Assembly (NCBI GenBank): GCA_934511465.1
Contig: CAKSWG010000024.1
Span: 1 to 29,918, forward strand
Reading direction: 5' to 3'
From: an uncultured Faecalibacterium sp.
GTDB taxonomy: Bacteria; Bacillota; Clostridia; Oscillospirales; Ruminococcaceae
DNA length: 29,918 bases
Under the pieces are notes generated by a model, which ran no database searches, was not told where the DNA came from, and saw only the letters and a list, made by a program, of their open reading frames with translations. The translations under genes and the position numbers were made by a program. Positions 7,383 through 14,458 of this stretch are shown here, piece by piece. The first letter of the stretch is position 1. Every line of letters starts with the position of its first letter.

Positions 7383-8312
7383 TTACTGGAAGCTGTTCAG
7401 CGTCCGGCGGATCACCTCGGCCATTGCGGCATCGCGGGCATTCGCGGGTTTGGCAGCCGCCGGTGCCGCAGGGACCGCAGGCTGTGCGGCGGGCACCGGT
7501 GCCGGAGCAGGTGCGGGTGCCGCCTGCTGTTTGGGCAGGGTGGGCAGCGCCATGCCCGGCTGGATCAGGCCGGTGACGCCCGGCAGGCTGACCGGCGCGG
7601 CAGGCTGTGCAGCGGGCACCGGCATGGCCATGGGCTGTGCCGCAGGCTGTACGGCGGGTGCGCCGCACTTGCTGCACCGGCCGGTGCAGTGTCCGCCGCA
7701 GCTGCCGCACTTGGAGCAGCCCGCACAGCCCAGCTTTGCGGTGACGGCTGCATAGTAGTCCAGCGCTTCCACCAGATGGGCGGCATCCGCGGGGGTCTTG
7801 CCCCAAGTCAGGCAGCCATCGTTTTCCAGCAGAACGGCCTTATCGGTGCGGCACAACAGGCTGACGGCCTGTGCCTGTGCGTCCACATTCTGGGCGGGCA
7901 GCAGCTGCACCCGGCCCAGCGCCCGCACGGCGGGGCTGAAGGCTGCGGGCTGTACTGTCTGGCCCTGCATGCCCATCACAGCCGCACAGGCCGGATAGGT
8001 GTGCATCACACACTGGGCGTTCTCGTTTTCCTGATAAATTTTTAAATGGATGGGCAGGTCCTCGGGCAGGGGCTTGGGCTTTGCGCTGAGCATTGCCTTG
8101 CCGCTCATGTCCACGCGCACCAGCATATCCTGCGTGAGCGCGGCCTTGTCGGCACCGGCAACGGTCACCCACACGGCCTGCGGGCCTACGCGGACGCTCA
8201 TGCTGCCGTCACCGGCCACCAGCCAGCCTTTGGCTTCCAGCCGACGGGCCATCTCGATGATGGCTTTTTTGGCCTCAAAGTCCGAGAGGTAAGTAACGCC
8301 TTGAATCACCAT
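7383..8312 (-). CDS. Divergent class II aldolase/adducin-family protein with Cys cluster and C-terminal encapsulation peptide
   Basis: 309 residues in three parts. Residues 1-195 are a class II aldolase domain (FucA/AraD fold) with the start GWLVAGDGSMSVR and the end GCLTWGKTPADAAHLVEALD. Residues 196-216 hold seven cysteines spaced C-x2-C-x2-C-x2-C-x3-C-x3-C-x2-C, like a metal or Fe-S site. Residues 217-290 are an Ala/Pro-rich linker, and the end (ARDAAMAEVIRRTLNSF) is an amphipathic helix that looks like an encapsulation peptide. By position against E. coli FucA, the catalytic Glu73 and zinc ligands His92, His94 and His155 correspond to Asp85, His104, Tyr106 (HTYP instead of HxH) and Asp165 (NDG instead of NHG). 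So only one of three histidines is kept. It is the likely signature enzyme of this compartment, but its reaction may differ from a standard aldolase. AAGGAGG precedes the ATG. Confidence 0.85.
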   Translation of the reverse strand: MVIQGVTYLSDFEAKKAIIEMARRLEAKGWLVAGDGSMSVRVGPQAVWVTVAGADKAALTQDMLVRVDMSGKAMLSAKPKPLPEDLPIHLKIYQENENAQCVMHTYPACAAVMGMQGQTVQPAAFSPAVRALGRVQLLPAQNVDAQAQAVSLLCRTDKAVLLENDGCLTWGKTPADAAHLVEALDYYAAVTAKLGCAGCSKCGSCGGHCTGRCSKCGAPAVQPAAQPMAMPVPAAQPAAPVSLPGVTGLIQPGMALPTLPKQQAAPAPAPAPVPAAQPAVPAAPAAAKPANARDAAMAEVIRRTLNSFQ

Positions 8313-8330
8313 ACGTTTCTTTCCTCCTTT

Positions 8331-9155
8331 TTAACGGCGCAGCGGCGGGATCTTCAGCATGGCGCGCACTTCATCGGGCGTCATGGGCATCATGCCCTTG
8401 GATTTGACGATGTCCGACACCTTTGCGATCAGCGCCGCGTTGTTGTCCACATGGACGCCCGGCGCGATCATGTCCGAATCCTCAAAGCCGATGCGCACGG
8501 TGGAAGCGCCCATATCCAGTGCGGTCTTTACCATTTCCCAGTCCTCGCGGTGGGCCTGCGTGTAGCCCCACAGGTAGTCGCCGTTGGGGAAGTTCTCTTC
8601 CAGCGCCTGGATCATGTGGCGCAGGGCCGGCACCGTGGCGGGCATCTCGCCGCCGTGGCCGAACACCAGCGCAAACAGGATGGGCTTTACAAAGTGGAAC
8701 TTGTCGTTCAGCTCCCGCATGGTGTTGATCATGCCCAGCTCAAAGACCTCGGTCTCCGGGATCTTTTTGTTGTCCATGATGGTCTTGATGCAGTACTCCA
8801 CATCCTTGATGGGGTTCTGGTACACCGAGGTGCCCAGATTCACCGAGCCCACGTTCAGGCTGTTGGCCTCCACCCAAGAGGGATAGCAGGGCTGCACGCG
8901 CTCTTCAATGGTCAGGTTGGACACGCCGCCGGTGGAAATTTCCACCACGATGTCGCACATCTCGCGGATGTAGGCCACCGTTTCTTCCAGCAGGCTCAGG
9001 TCCGGGGTAAGGTTGCCGTTCAGGTCGCGGCAGTGCAGGTGCACCATGGACGCGCCGTTCTTGTAGCACTCATACACATCCCGGGCAATGGCCCGCGGAT
9101 TGATGAGGATATCCGTGGCCGCAACGGGGGCCACCGAGATCATGATTTTTTTCAT
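8331..9155 (-). CDS. Beta-keto acid cleavage enzyme family protein (BKACE, DUF849)
   Basis: BKACE enzymes carry out a zinc-dependent condensation of a beta-keto acid with acetyl-CoA giving acetoacetate and a new CoA ester (3-keto-5-aminohexanoate cleavage enzyme, Kce, is the model). 274 residues, a TIM barrel of the usual length. The metal ligands appear as HLH in ASMVHLHCRD (residues 44-48 region) and the late Glu in VRIGFEDSD; EISTGG after the first third is also a family motif. It is the first gene of the BMC transcription unit, 18 bp upstream of the aldolase-family gene, with its own promoter and operator at 9215-9243. No encapsulation peptide is seen, so it probably works in the cytosol. 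The keto acid substrate is unknown, as for most of this family. Confidence 0.88.
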   Translation of the reverse strand: MKKIMISVAPVAATDILINPRAIARDVYECYKNGASMVHLHCRDLNGNLTPDLSLLEETVAYIREMCDIVVEISTGGVSNLTIEERVQPCYPSWVEANSLNVGSVNLGTSVYQNPIKDVEYCIKTIMDNKKIPETEVFELGMINTMRELNDKFHFVKPILFALVFGHGGEMPATVPALRHMIQALEENFPNGDYLWGYTQAHREDWEMVKTALDMGASTVRIGFEDSDMIAPGVHVDNNAALIAKVSDIVKSKGMMPMTPDEVRAMLKIPPLRR

Positions 9156-9214
9156 TGGATAAACACTCCTTGCAAAGCAGCATTGGAGAAGTTGAACAAA
9201 GGATGCTTTACCTC

Positions 9215-9243
9215 ATTTTAGCACAAACATCCCATCTTGTAAA
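9215..9243 (-). promoter_or_regulatory. Promoter of the BKACE-BMC operon with operator-like site in the spacer
   Basis: On the minus strand: -35 TTTACA (9243-9238), 17-bp spacer, -10 TAAAAT (9220-9215). The plus-strand 13-mer AACATCCCATCTT (9226-9238) fills the spacer and is one of seven related sites in the window. The location fits repression by blocking RNA polymerase. Confidence 0.75.
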
Positions 9244-9249
9244 CTCACA

Positions 9250-9283
9250 GTCTCCTGCCCGCCTTCTACGGCAGGCAGGAGAC
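9250..9283 (-). terminator. Hairpin after the gntR gene, possible terminator
   Basis: GTCTCCTGCC (9250-9259) pairs with GGCAGGAGAC (9274-9283). It starts just after the regulator's stop codon. No U-run follows on the minus strand, so it is a weak or Rho-assisted terminator at best; it separates gntR from the BMC operon promoter. Confidence 0.5.
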
Positions 9284-9291
9284 CTGTATGC

Positions 9292-10011
9292 TTACTTCTT
9301 CCAGAAGATGTAGTGATCCTGCACTGTGGCGGCGATCTCGTCCACCTGTCGGCGCTCGATCACGCTGAGCAGCTGGCGGTGCAGCTCCACGAACCGCTCG
9401 ATCTCCGCTTCGCCCTTGGCCAGCACCTTGCGGGTGGTCTCCAGACGGCTGGGCAGCGTCAGCCGGGTAATGTACTCGGTGATGGTGGTCAGCATGGGGT
9501 TCTGGGCGGCATTGGCGATCTGGGTGTGGAACCGGCTGTCCAGCTCCAGCACCTTGTCCACCGAGGGCTCGGGCGAGTGCATCTCGGCCGAAAGCTCACC
9601 GAAGATGCGGTACAGGTCCGGCAGGAAGGAGGTGATATCGTTGCGCTGGATGATGATATTCAGCGTGCCGATGTCAATAACGGAGCGCAGCTCCACAAAC
9701 TCCTGCCAACTGTTCTTTTGCAGGATGATGCTGTACAGCATCGGGTCCAGCATTTTCTGGTTGTAGTTTTCGCTTACAAAGGTACCGTCGGCACGCTTGA
9801 TGTACAGGATGCCGTAGGCTTGCAGCTTTTTTACGGCTTCCCGCACCGAGTTGCGGCCCGCGCCGAACTGCTTGCACAGTTCCATTTCGGTAGGCAGCTT
9901 GTCGCCCGGATGCAAAGTGCCGTTGATGATCTGGGAGATGATCCCGTCCATGACCTGATCGACCACAGACTTTACCGCATTCTTCTGTTTTTCAGGATGT
10001 TCCATTGTCAT
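9292..10011 (-). CDS. GntR family transcriptional regulator, FadR subfamily (FCD domain)
   Basis: 239 residues. The N-terminal winged helix-turn-helix (about 15-85) shows the GntR signature KLPTEMELCKQFGAGRNSVREAVKKLQAYGIL. The C-terminal helical FCD domain (about 100-235) has the DSRFHTQIANAAQNP motif, where such proteins bind a carboxylic acid ligand, often through a metal. It sits between the TRAP transporter and the BMC genes, has its own promoter, and a perfect inverted repeat AACAT-CAC-ATGTT (10088-10100) lies just after its -10 box. The same site type occurs at four other promoters of the locus, so it is probably an autoregulated local repressor whose inducer is the imported acid or a derivative. 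The ATG at 10011 has GGAGG 7 bases upstream. Confidence 0.92.
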   Translation of the reverse strand: MTMEHPEKQKNAVKSVVDQVMDGIISQIINGTLHPGDKLPTEMELCKQFGAGRNSVREAVKKLQAYGILYIKRADGTFVSENYNQKMLDPMLYSIILQKNSWQEFVELRSVIDIGTLNIIIQRNDITSFLPDLYRIFGELSAEMHSPEPSVDKVLELDSRFHTQIANAAQNPMLTTITEYITRLTLPSRLETTRKVLAKGEAEIERFVELHRQLLSVIERRQVDEIAATVQDHYIFWKK

Positions 10012-10087
10012 AATTCCGCCTCCAAATCCGGTTTGGTGGATATTCGGGGTCGTTCAGCGTGGAACGTTCTGTGGCAGAAAGCCTCCA

Positions 10088-10143
10088 AACATCACATGTT
10101 GAACCTCCGCCACTATTTTACCATATCTGAAAAGCGGACGCAA
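10088..10143 (-). promoter_or_regulatory. gntR promoter with palindromic operator
   Basis: On the minus strand: -35 TTGCGT (10143-10138), 17-bp spacer, -10 TAAAAT (10120-10115), then the palindrome AACATCACATGTT (10088-10100), about 15-27 bp downstream of the -10 box. It lies right after the dctM stop codon, giving gntR its own transcript. Confidence 0.75.
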
Positions 10144-10146
10144 CGG

Positions 10147-11424
10147 TTACGCCATCAAATAGGTGGGCAGCAGGATCAGCTGGGGGAAGGCGACCATCAG
10201 GGCAATGCAGATGAAGGTTGCCGCAATGAAGGGCAGCAATGTGGGGAATACCTCGCCGACCGTCGTATCCATCAGGTCGCAGGCAACGTAGATGCACATG
10301 CCCACCGGGGGAGTGACCAGACCGATGCCGATGACCACGGTGATCAGGACACTGAGCACGATGGGGTCGATGCCAACACCCAGAGCAATGGGGTACAGGA
10401 TGGGCATGAACAGGGTCAGGGTTGCAATGGACTCCATGAACATGGTGACGATGAAGAAGATCAGCAGGATCATGATGAGGATGACGGTGGGGTTGGTGGA
10501 GAAGCCCAGCATGGTCTTGGCCACCCACTTGTCAAAGCCTGCAGTGGTCAGCATGACGGTGTACAGCTTTGCTGCGCCGATGACGATGAAGATACGGCCG
10601 CTGGTGCGGACGGTCTCTGCAAAGGCGAACTTGATGTCCTCCCACTTGAGTTCGCGGTAGATGATGCCGCCGGCAAACAGACCGTAGACCACAGCGATCA
10701 CGCCTGCCTCGGTGGGGCTGACGATGCCCATGGTGATGGTGCCCACGATGATGATGGGCATGAGCAGGGCGGGCCAGCTCTCCCACAGGCCATGCAGCAC
10801 GGGGCCGATGGAGAAGTGGCCGGGCTCTTTGGGCACGCCTTCCTTCTTGGCCATGAAATAGCTGACGATCATCTGTGCCAGACCGCACAGGACGCCGGGG
10901 ATGATGCCGCCGAGGAACAGCTTACCGGTGGAAATGCCGCAGATACCGGCAATGACCACCATGGGGATGGACGGAGGAATGATGATGCCGATGGTGGAGG
11001 AAATGGCGGTAACGGCAACGGTGAAGTTCTTGGAGTAGCCCTTGCGGATCATTTCCGGCATGAACATACCGGAAACGCCTGCGGTATCCGCAACAGCGGA
11101 ACCGGAGATGCCCGCAAAGATCATACTGGAAAGCACGTTCACGTGAGCCAGACCGCCGTAGATGTGGCCGACGATGGAGTAACAGAAGTCCATCAGGCGC
11201 TTGGAAATACCGCCCTTGGACATGGTGAAACCGGCAAAGGTGTACAGAGGGATGGCCAGCAGTGCAAAGCTGTTCATGCCCTCAAACATGCGCTGGGCAA
11301 TGGTGACGGTGCTGCCGCCGCCCAGGAACAGGATGCCGCCGATGGCGGACAGGCCCAGACTCATGGCGATGGGCACACCCAGAAACAGCAGAACAAAGAA
11401 TGAGATCAGCAGCCATGCGATCAT
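10147..11424 (-). CDS. dctM: TRAP transporter large membrane subunit (DctM family)
   Basis: Ion-coupled channel subunit of a tripartite ATP-independent periplasmic-type transporter; moves the substrate handed over by the DctP binding protein. 425 residues, typical length, about a dozen hydrophobic segments. Characteristic motifs are FLGVPIAMSLGLSAI at the N-terminus, SSMIFAGISGSAVADTAGVSGMFMPEM near residue 95, and PPSIPMVVIAGI near 155. It overlaps the dctQ stop by an ATGA junction (11421-11424), meaning translational coupling. Substrates of the family are carboxylates: C4-dicarboxylates, sugar acids, keto acids, taurine and others. The neighbouring kinase suggests a sugar acid or hydroxy acid. 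Confidence 0.95.
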   Translation of the reverse strand: MIAWLLISFFVLLFLGVPIAMSLGLSAIGGILFLGGGSTVTIAQRMFEGMNSFALLAIPLYTFAGFTMSKGGISKRLMDFCYSIVGHIYGGLAHVNVLSSMIFAGISGSAVADTAGVSGMFMPEMIRKGYSKNFTVAVTAISSTIGIIIPPSIPMVVIAGICGISTGKLFLGGIIPGVLCGLAQMIVSYFMAKKEGVPKEPGHFSIGPVLHGLWESWPALLMPIIIVGTITMGIVSPTEAGVIAVVYGLFAGGIIYRELKWEDIKFAFAETVRTSGRIFIVIGAAKLYTVMLTTAGFDKWVAKTMLGFSTNPTVILIMILLIFFIVTMFMESIATLTLFMPILYPIALGVGIDPIVLSVLITVVIGIGLVTPPVGMCIYVACDLMDTTVGEVFPTLLPFIAATFICIALMVAFPQLILLPTYLMA

Positions 11425-11915
11425 TTGGATTTGCCCCCTTCCGGTTTTGCGGTCAGTTCAACGATCAGGTTGAGAACGGCGGACAGGATGCACAGCACAC
11501 CGGCAATGGGGAAGATGGTGTACACCTGACCCATGGTGAACTGCGGCATGGTGGAAACGGCCTGCTTTGCGCGGGTGCACAGCTGGTAGCCGCCGTAGGT
11601 GACCATGACGTAGAACAGGATGATGAACACATCACGGATGATGACAACGATCTTTTTGCCCAGCGGGGTCTTACCGAGAACAGCGTCCACCACCTCCACC
11701 CGGAGGTTGGTGCCCATGGCGTTGATGCCGATGCAGGCAATGAGCATGGACCAGACGTTCAGATACTGGCTGCTCTCCATGTACCACTTGAAGCCGCCGA
11801 TGCCGGGGGTCAGGCGCAGCACAACGTTTGCAAACAGAATTACCATCATAGCTGCGCAGAGAATGGCGGAAATGAGGGTGGTGATCTTGTCCAGAGTGGT
11901 TTGCAGTTTTTTCAC
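11421..11915 (-). CDS. dctQ: TRAP transporter small membrane subunit (DctQ family)
   Basis: 164-residue four-helix membrane protein that partners DctM. The hydrophobic segments are at about 12-32, 47-64, 88-110 and 125-150, with family motifs such as the RLTPGIGGFKWYMESSQYL loop and RVEVVDAVLGK (the usual R-V-D pattern). The start is GTG with AAAGGAG 8 bases upstream. It is preceded by a strong hairpin at 11953-11989 that separates it from dctP, and followed by dctM with a 4-bp overlap. Confidence 0.9.
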   Translation of the reverse strand: MKKLQTTLDKITTLISAILCAAMMVILFANVVLRLTPGIGGFKWYMESSQYLNVWSMLIACIGINAMGTNLRVEVVDAVLGKTPLGKKIVVIIRDVFIILFYVMVTYGGYQLCTRAKQAVSTMPQFTMGQVYTIFPIAGVLCILSAVLNLIVELTAKPEGGKSK

Positions 11916-11952
11916 AGTACAAACTCCTTTCCAAGTGCGATTCAGATAAAAT

Positions 11953-11989
11953 GCAAAGGGACGAAGGGCACGCCCCCTCGTCCCTTTGC
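11953..11989 (-). terminator. Intra-operon hairpin between dctP and dctQ (partial terminator / processing stem)
   Basis: GCAAAGGGACGA (11953-11964) pairs with TCGTCCCTTTGC (11978-11989), and the stem continues with one mismatch; on the minus strand it is followed by ATTTTAT. This position commonly lowers expression of the membrane subunits relative to the binding protein. Confidence 0.7.
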
Positions 11990-12024
11990 TTCGGTTTTAT
12001 TTCAAGGTTTTCTGGTCAGTGATC

Positions 12025-13098
12025 TCAGCGGGCTTCTTTCCATGCCTTCAGCTGATCCAGCAGGTCGCCGTAGGTATCAGCGTTGTCGGTCAGGACCTTT
12101 TCGGTCGCAGCTGCGAACGGAGCCAGCTCCGGGCTGTTGATCTTCATGCCCTTTTCTTCCAGTGCGGAGACCAAGTCGTTGGTCTGCTGCTCGTTCAGCT
12201 CACGGTCGTACTCGGCAGATGCCTTTGCAGCATCGGAAACGATCTGCTGCTGGTCGGCACTCAGCTTGTTCCAGCTGCTCTCGGCAATGGTAAAGCACAT
12301 GCCGGAGTAGATGTGGTTGGTGATGCTCAGGTACTCCTGCACTTCGTAGAGGTTATTGTTGTAGATAACGGGGATGGGGTTCTCCTGTGCATCGTAGGTC
12401 TTCTGCTGCAAAGCCTGATACAGCTCAGAGAAGCTCAGCGGCTGGGGGTTGGCACCCAGAGCGGTCATGGTAGCCATGATGACGGGGTTCTCGGGGGTGC
12501 GGATCAGCAGACCGTTCATGTCGGCAGGGCTGTTGATGGGACCCTTGGAGTTGGTGACGCAGCGGAAGCCGTTGCAGTAGTGAGCCAGCACGCGCATGTT
12601 CTGGTCCAGCAGGCCTTCCTCGGCGGCAGCCTCGATATCGCTGTCCATGAATGCCCATGCATCATCGAAGGTCTCAAACTGGAAGGGCAGTGCAGAAATG
12701 CCCATCTTGGCATCGTAGGTAGCAAAGTTGGAAGCATCGGTGATGATGATATCCACCGTGCCGGAATCCAGAGCGATGGAGTTGATCAGGTCGGCATCGC
12801 CGCCCAGCTGGCCGGAGGGGTACAGCTGAACTTCCACAGCGCCGCCGGTCTTTTCGGCAACTTCTTCTGCAAACTGCTTTGCGCCCTTTGCACGGGGGTC
12901 CTCTTCGTTGGTGGAGAAGCCCAGCTTCAGGGTGACAGCCGAGCCGGAAGCAGCAGCGGAAGAACCGGTAGATGCTGCGGTGGAGCCGGTGGAAGCAGCA
13001 GTGCTGGTGCCGGAGCCGCCGCAGGCAGCCAGACCCAGAGCGGCGGCGGAAATACCGGCCACCTTCAGGAAGTCACGACGGGAAATCATCTTTTTCAT
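12025..13098 (-). CDS. dctP: TRAP transporter substrate-binding lipoprotein (DctP family)
   Basis: Captures the substrate outside the cell and delivers it to DctQM. 357 residues. The N-terminus has a twin-arginine motif (SRRDFLKVAG) followed by a hydrophobic stretch and a lipobox ending in LAAC at Cys26, then a Ser/Thr/Ala-rich linker of about 25 residues as expected for a lipoprotein tether in a Gram-positive. The mature part opens with LKLGFSTNEEDPRAKGAKQFAEEV, typical of DctP, and keeps the central Arg of the family in a RTPENPVIMATMTALGANPQPLSF segment, which usually binds the substrate carboxylate. AAGGAG lies 7 bases before the ATG. It is the second gene of the racemase-TRAP unit. Confidence 0.95.
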   Translation of the reverse strand: MKKMISRRDFLKVAGISAAALGLAACGGSGTSTAASTGSTAASTGSSAAASGSAVTLKLGFSTNEEDPRAKGAKQFAEEVAEKTGGAVEVQLYPSGQLGGDADLINSIALDSGTVDIIITDASNFATYDAKMGISALPFQFETFDDAWAFMDSDIEAAAEEGLLDQNMRVLAHYCNGFRCVTNSKGPINSPADMNGLLIRTPENPVIMATMTALGANPQPLSFSELYQALQQKTYDAQENPIPVIYNNNLYEVQEYLSITNHIYSGMCFTIAESSWNKLSADQQQIVSDAAKASAEYDRELNEQQTNDLVSALEEKGMKINSPELAPFAAATEKVLTDNADTYGDLLDQLKAWKEAR

Positions 13099-13129
13099 AA
13101 GAATTCTCCTTCAAAAAATATCTTCTCCT

Positions 13130-13152
13130 GAGCCGGTCTCGTGCTCCGGCTC
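13130..13152 (-). terminator. Short hairpin between the racemase-family gene and dctP
   Basis: GAGCCGG (13130-13136) pairs with CCGGCTC (13146-13152). On the minus strand it is followed by an A/T-rich stretch ending in ATTTTTT just before the dctP ribosome binding site. Could be a weak attenuator or a processing stem. Confidence 0.45.
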
Positions 13153-13162
13153 TTGTTCCTTT

Positions 13163-13834
13163 TTAAATGGTGCCCTTCTTTTCCAGAGCCTTCTTCAGCT
13201 CTGCGGCGCCAAAGCGGGGGCTGCTGAGCACCACCTTGCCAAACTTATCCGCGATGTACTGCTCGCAGTAGGCCATGCTGCCCTGTGCAAACACGATCAC
13301 ATCCACCTTGTCGGCAATGGTACCGGCCATCTCGGTCATGCGGGCCTTGAACTGGTCCTGATCCAGACCGAACGCACCGTCCACCAAGCAGTCCACCAGC
13401 TCCACGTGCTTGTTGCACTCGCGGGCCATGCGCAGGATGGTGCCCTTGGTGGGTTCCAGCGTAGTGGGCAGGGTAGCCATGACGCCGATGCGCTGGCCCT
13501 TGCGGACGGCCTCGCGGCACATTTCTTCGTCCACGCGGACGATGGGCACGCCGATGTACTTTGCCACATCCTGTGCGCTGTCGGCAACTTCGCCCACGCT
13601 GCTGCACAGGTTCAGCATGGCGTCCACGCCTTCCTCAGCGGCCTTCATGTACATGCCGATCAGGCGGGCAGCCGGTGCGGTGGTCACATAACCTGCCGCG
13701 CGGACGTCTGCCAGAATGCTGGGGTCTTGCAGGCTGTACAGCTCCACATCCTCGCCCAGCTGCTTTTTGACCTCCTGCTCCACCAGTTCGATCAGTTCCG
13801 GGGTGGTGCTGGTATAGATCAGACCTACCTTCAT
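13163..13834 (-). CDS. Asp/Glu/hydantoin racemase-superfamily protein
   Basis: 223 residues from the ATG at 13834, which has AAGGAGG about 10 bases upstream; the longer frame to 13879 has no better start. The fold family covers Asp/Glu racemases, hydantoin racemase, maleate isomerase and arylmalonate decarboxylase, which use one or two cysteines as acid/base. Here the first cysteine is present (LNLCSSVGE, about residue 76), but the place of the second Cys reads FAQGSMAYCE, with Ser where Cys is usual and a Cys four residues later. It is the first gene of the racemase-dctPQM transcript, so it probably acts on the imported acid or an early product (isomerisation, racemisation or decarboxylation). 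A precise reaction cannot be given. Confidence 0.8.
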   Translation of the reverse strand: MKVGLIYTSTTPELIELVEQEVKKQLGEDVELYSLQDPSILADVRAAGYVTTAPAARLIGMYMKAAEEGVDAMLNLCSSVGEVADSAQDVAKYIGVPIVRVDEEMCREAVRKGQRIGVMATLPTTLEPTKGTILRMARECNKHVELVDCLVDGAFGLDQDQFKARMTEMAGTIADKVDVIVFAQGSMAYCEQYIADKFGKVVLSSPRFGAAELKKALEKKGTI

Positions 13835-13901
13835 AACGGAAAAGCCTCCTTTTGTTTTTTGCGTTCTCGTGCCGGGCAAGCCCGCAGCAAAGGTTCTTTG
13901 C

Positions 13902-13986
13902 TACATCCTACCTTTAGTTCAATCTCAACAACTTGCCCGCCTTTACATCCTACCATTAGATTACTCTTCGACCCGCAAAAAGTAAA
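13902..13986 (-). promoter_or_regulatory. Promoter of the racemase-TRAP operon with two operator copies
   Basis: Two near-identical 15-mers, ACATCCTACCTTTAG (13903-13917) and ACATCCTACCATTAG (13945-13959), are 42 bp apart, about four helical turns, which suits cooperative binding or looping. A modest minus-strand promoter, TTTACT (13986-13981), 17 bp, TAATCT (13963-13958), lies directly upstream of the first site. Confidence 0.65.
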
Positions 13987-14032
13987 TTGGCGAATAGCCG
14001 ATATTTCGGGCCGGTTTTAGTCGTTCTGCACA

Positions 14033-14099
14033 AATGTGGGATGCAAGTGGTGAAAAATTCACTTCTTTCTGGACATCATCCCATCTTGCGGCGTATAAT
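14033..14099 (+). promoter_or_regulatory. Promoter of the small membrane-protein gene with operator-like site in the spacer
   Basis: Plus-strand -35 TGGACA (14070-14075), 18-bp spacer, perfect -10 TATAAT (14094-14099). The spacer contains ATCATCCCATCTT (14075-14087), 11 of 13 bases the same as the site in the BKACE promoter. A weaker inverted copy (AATGTGGGATGCA, 14033-14045) lies upstream. Confidence 0.7.
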
Positions 14100-14137
14100 A
14101 CCCTTAAAGAAAACGACAGGGAAGGAGCCTGCGGAAC

Positions 14138-14458
14138 ATGAATCCGTTTCAAAGTGATAACATCTGGAAAAAGAAGGCCCGGCAGGGCAAGGCGCAGCAG
14201 CATCCGCTCACGCCGCAGCAGGAGTGGCAAAAGCAGGTGAGCAGCAGCGGCCTGTGGCTGGGCGGCGGTGTGGTGCTGCTGGCGCTGTACCTTGCCGCCA
14301 TCCGCACCGGCACCGTAGCGCTGGATGCCAGCGCCATTGTGCTGATCGTGGTGGTGGGGTGCTTTTGCATCTACACCGCCGCATCCCTCGGCAAGCTGAT
14401 GAAGAATAAGCCGGAGGAAAAGGCAGCGAAAAAGAAAAAGAAAGCTAAAAAAGAGTGA
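14138..14458 (+). CDS. Small membrane protein of unknown function with Lys-rich tail
   Basis: 106 residues; family not recognised. A polar, Gln/Lys-rich N-terminus (1-37) is followed by two predicted membrane helices (about 38-56 and 64-83), then a very basic tail of Lys, Glu and Ala after about residue 88. Both ends would be on the same side; the positive tail suggests the cytoplasm. It has a clear promoter at 14070-14099 and AAGGAG before the ATG. It is transcribed against the rest of the locus, between the racemase and kinase units. The operator-like site in its promoter suggests co-regulation with the BMC genes, which would be unusual for a housekeeping protein. Confidence 0.7.
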   Translation: MNPFQSDNIWKKKARQGKAQQHPLTPQQEWQKQVSSSGLWLGGGVVLLALYLAAIRTGTVALDASAIVLIVVVGCFCIYTAASLGKLMKNKPEEKAAKKKKKAKKE

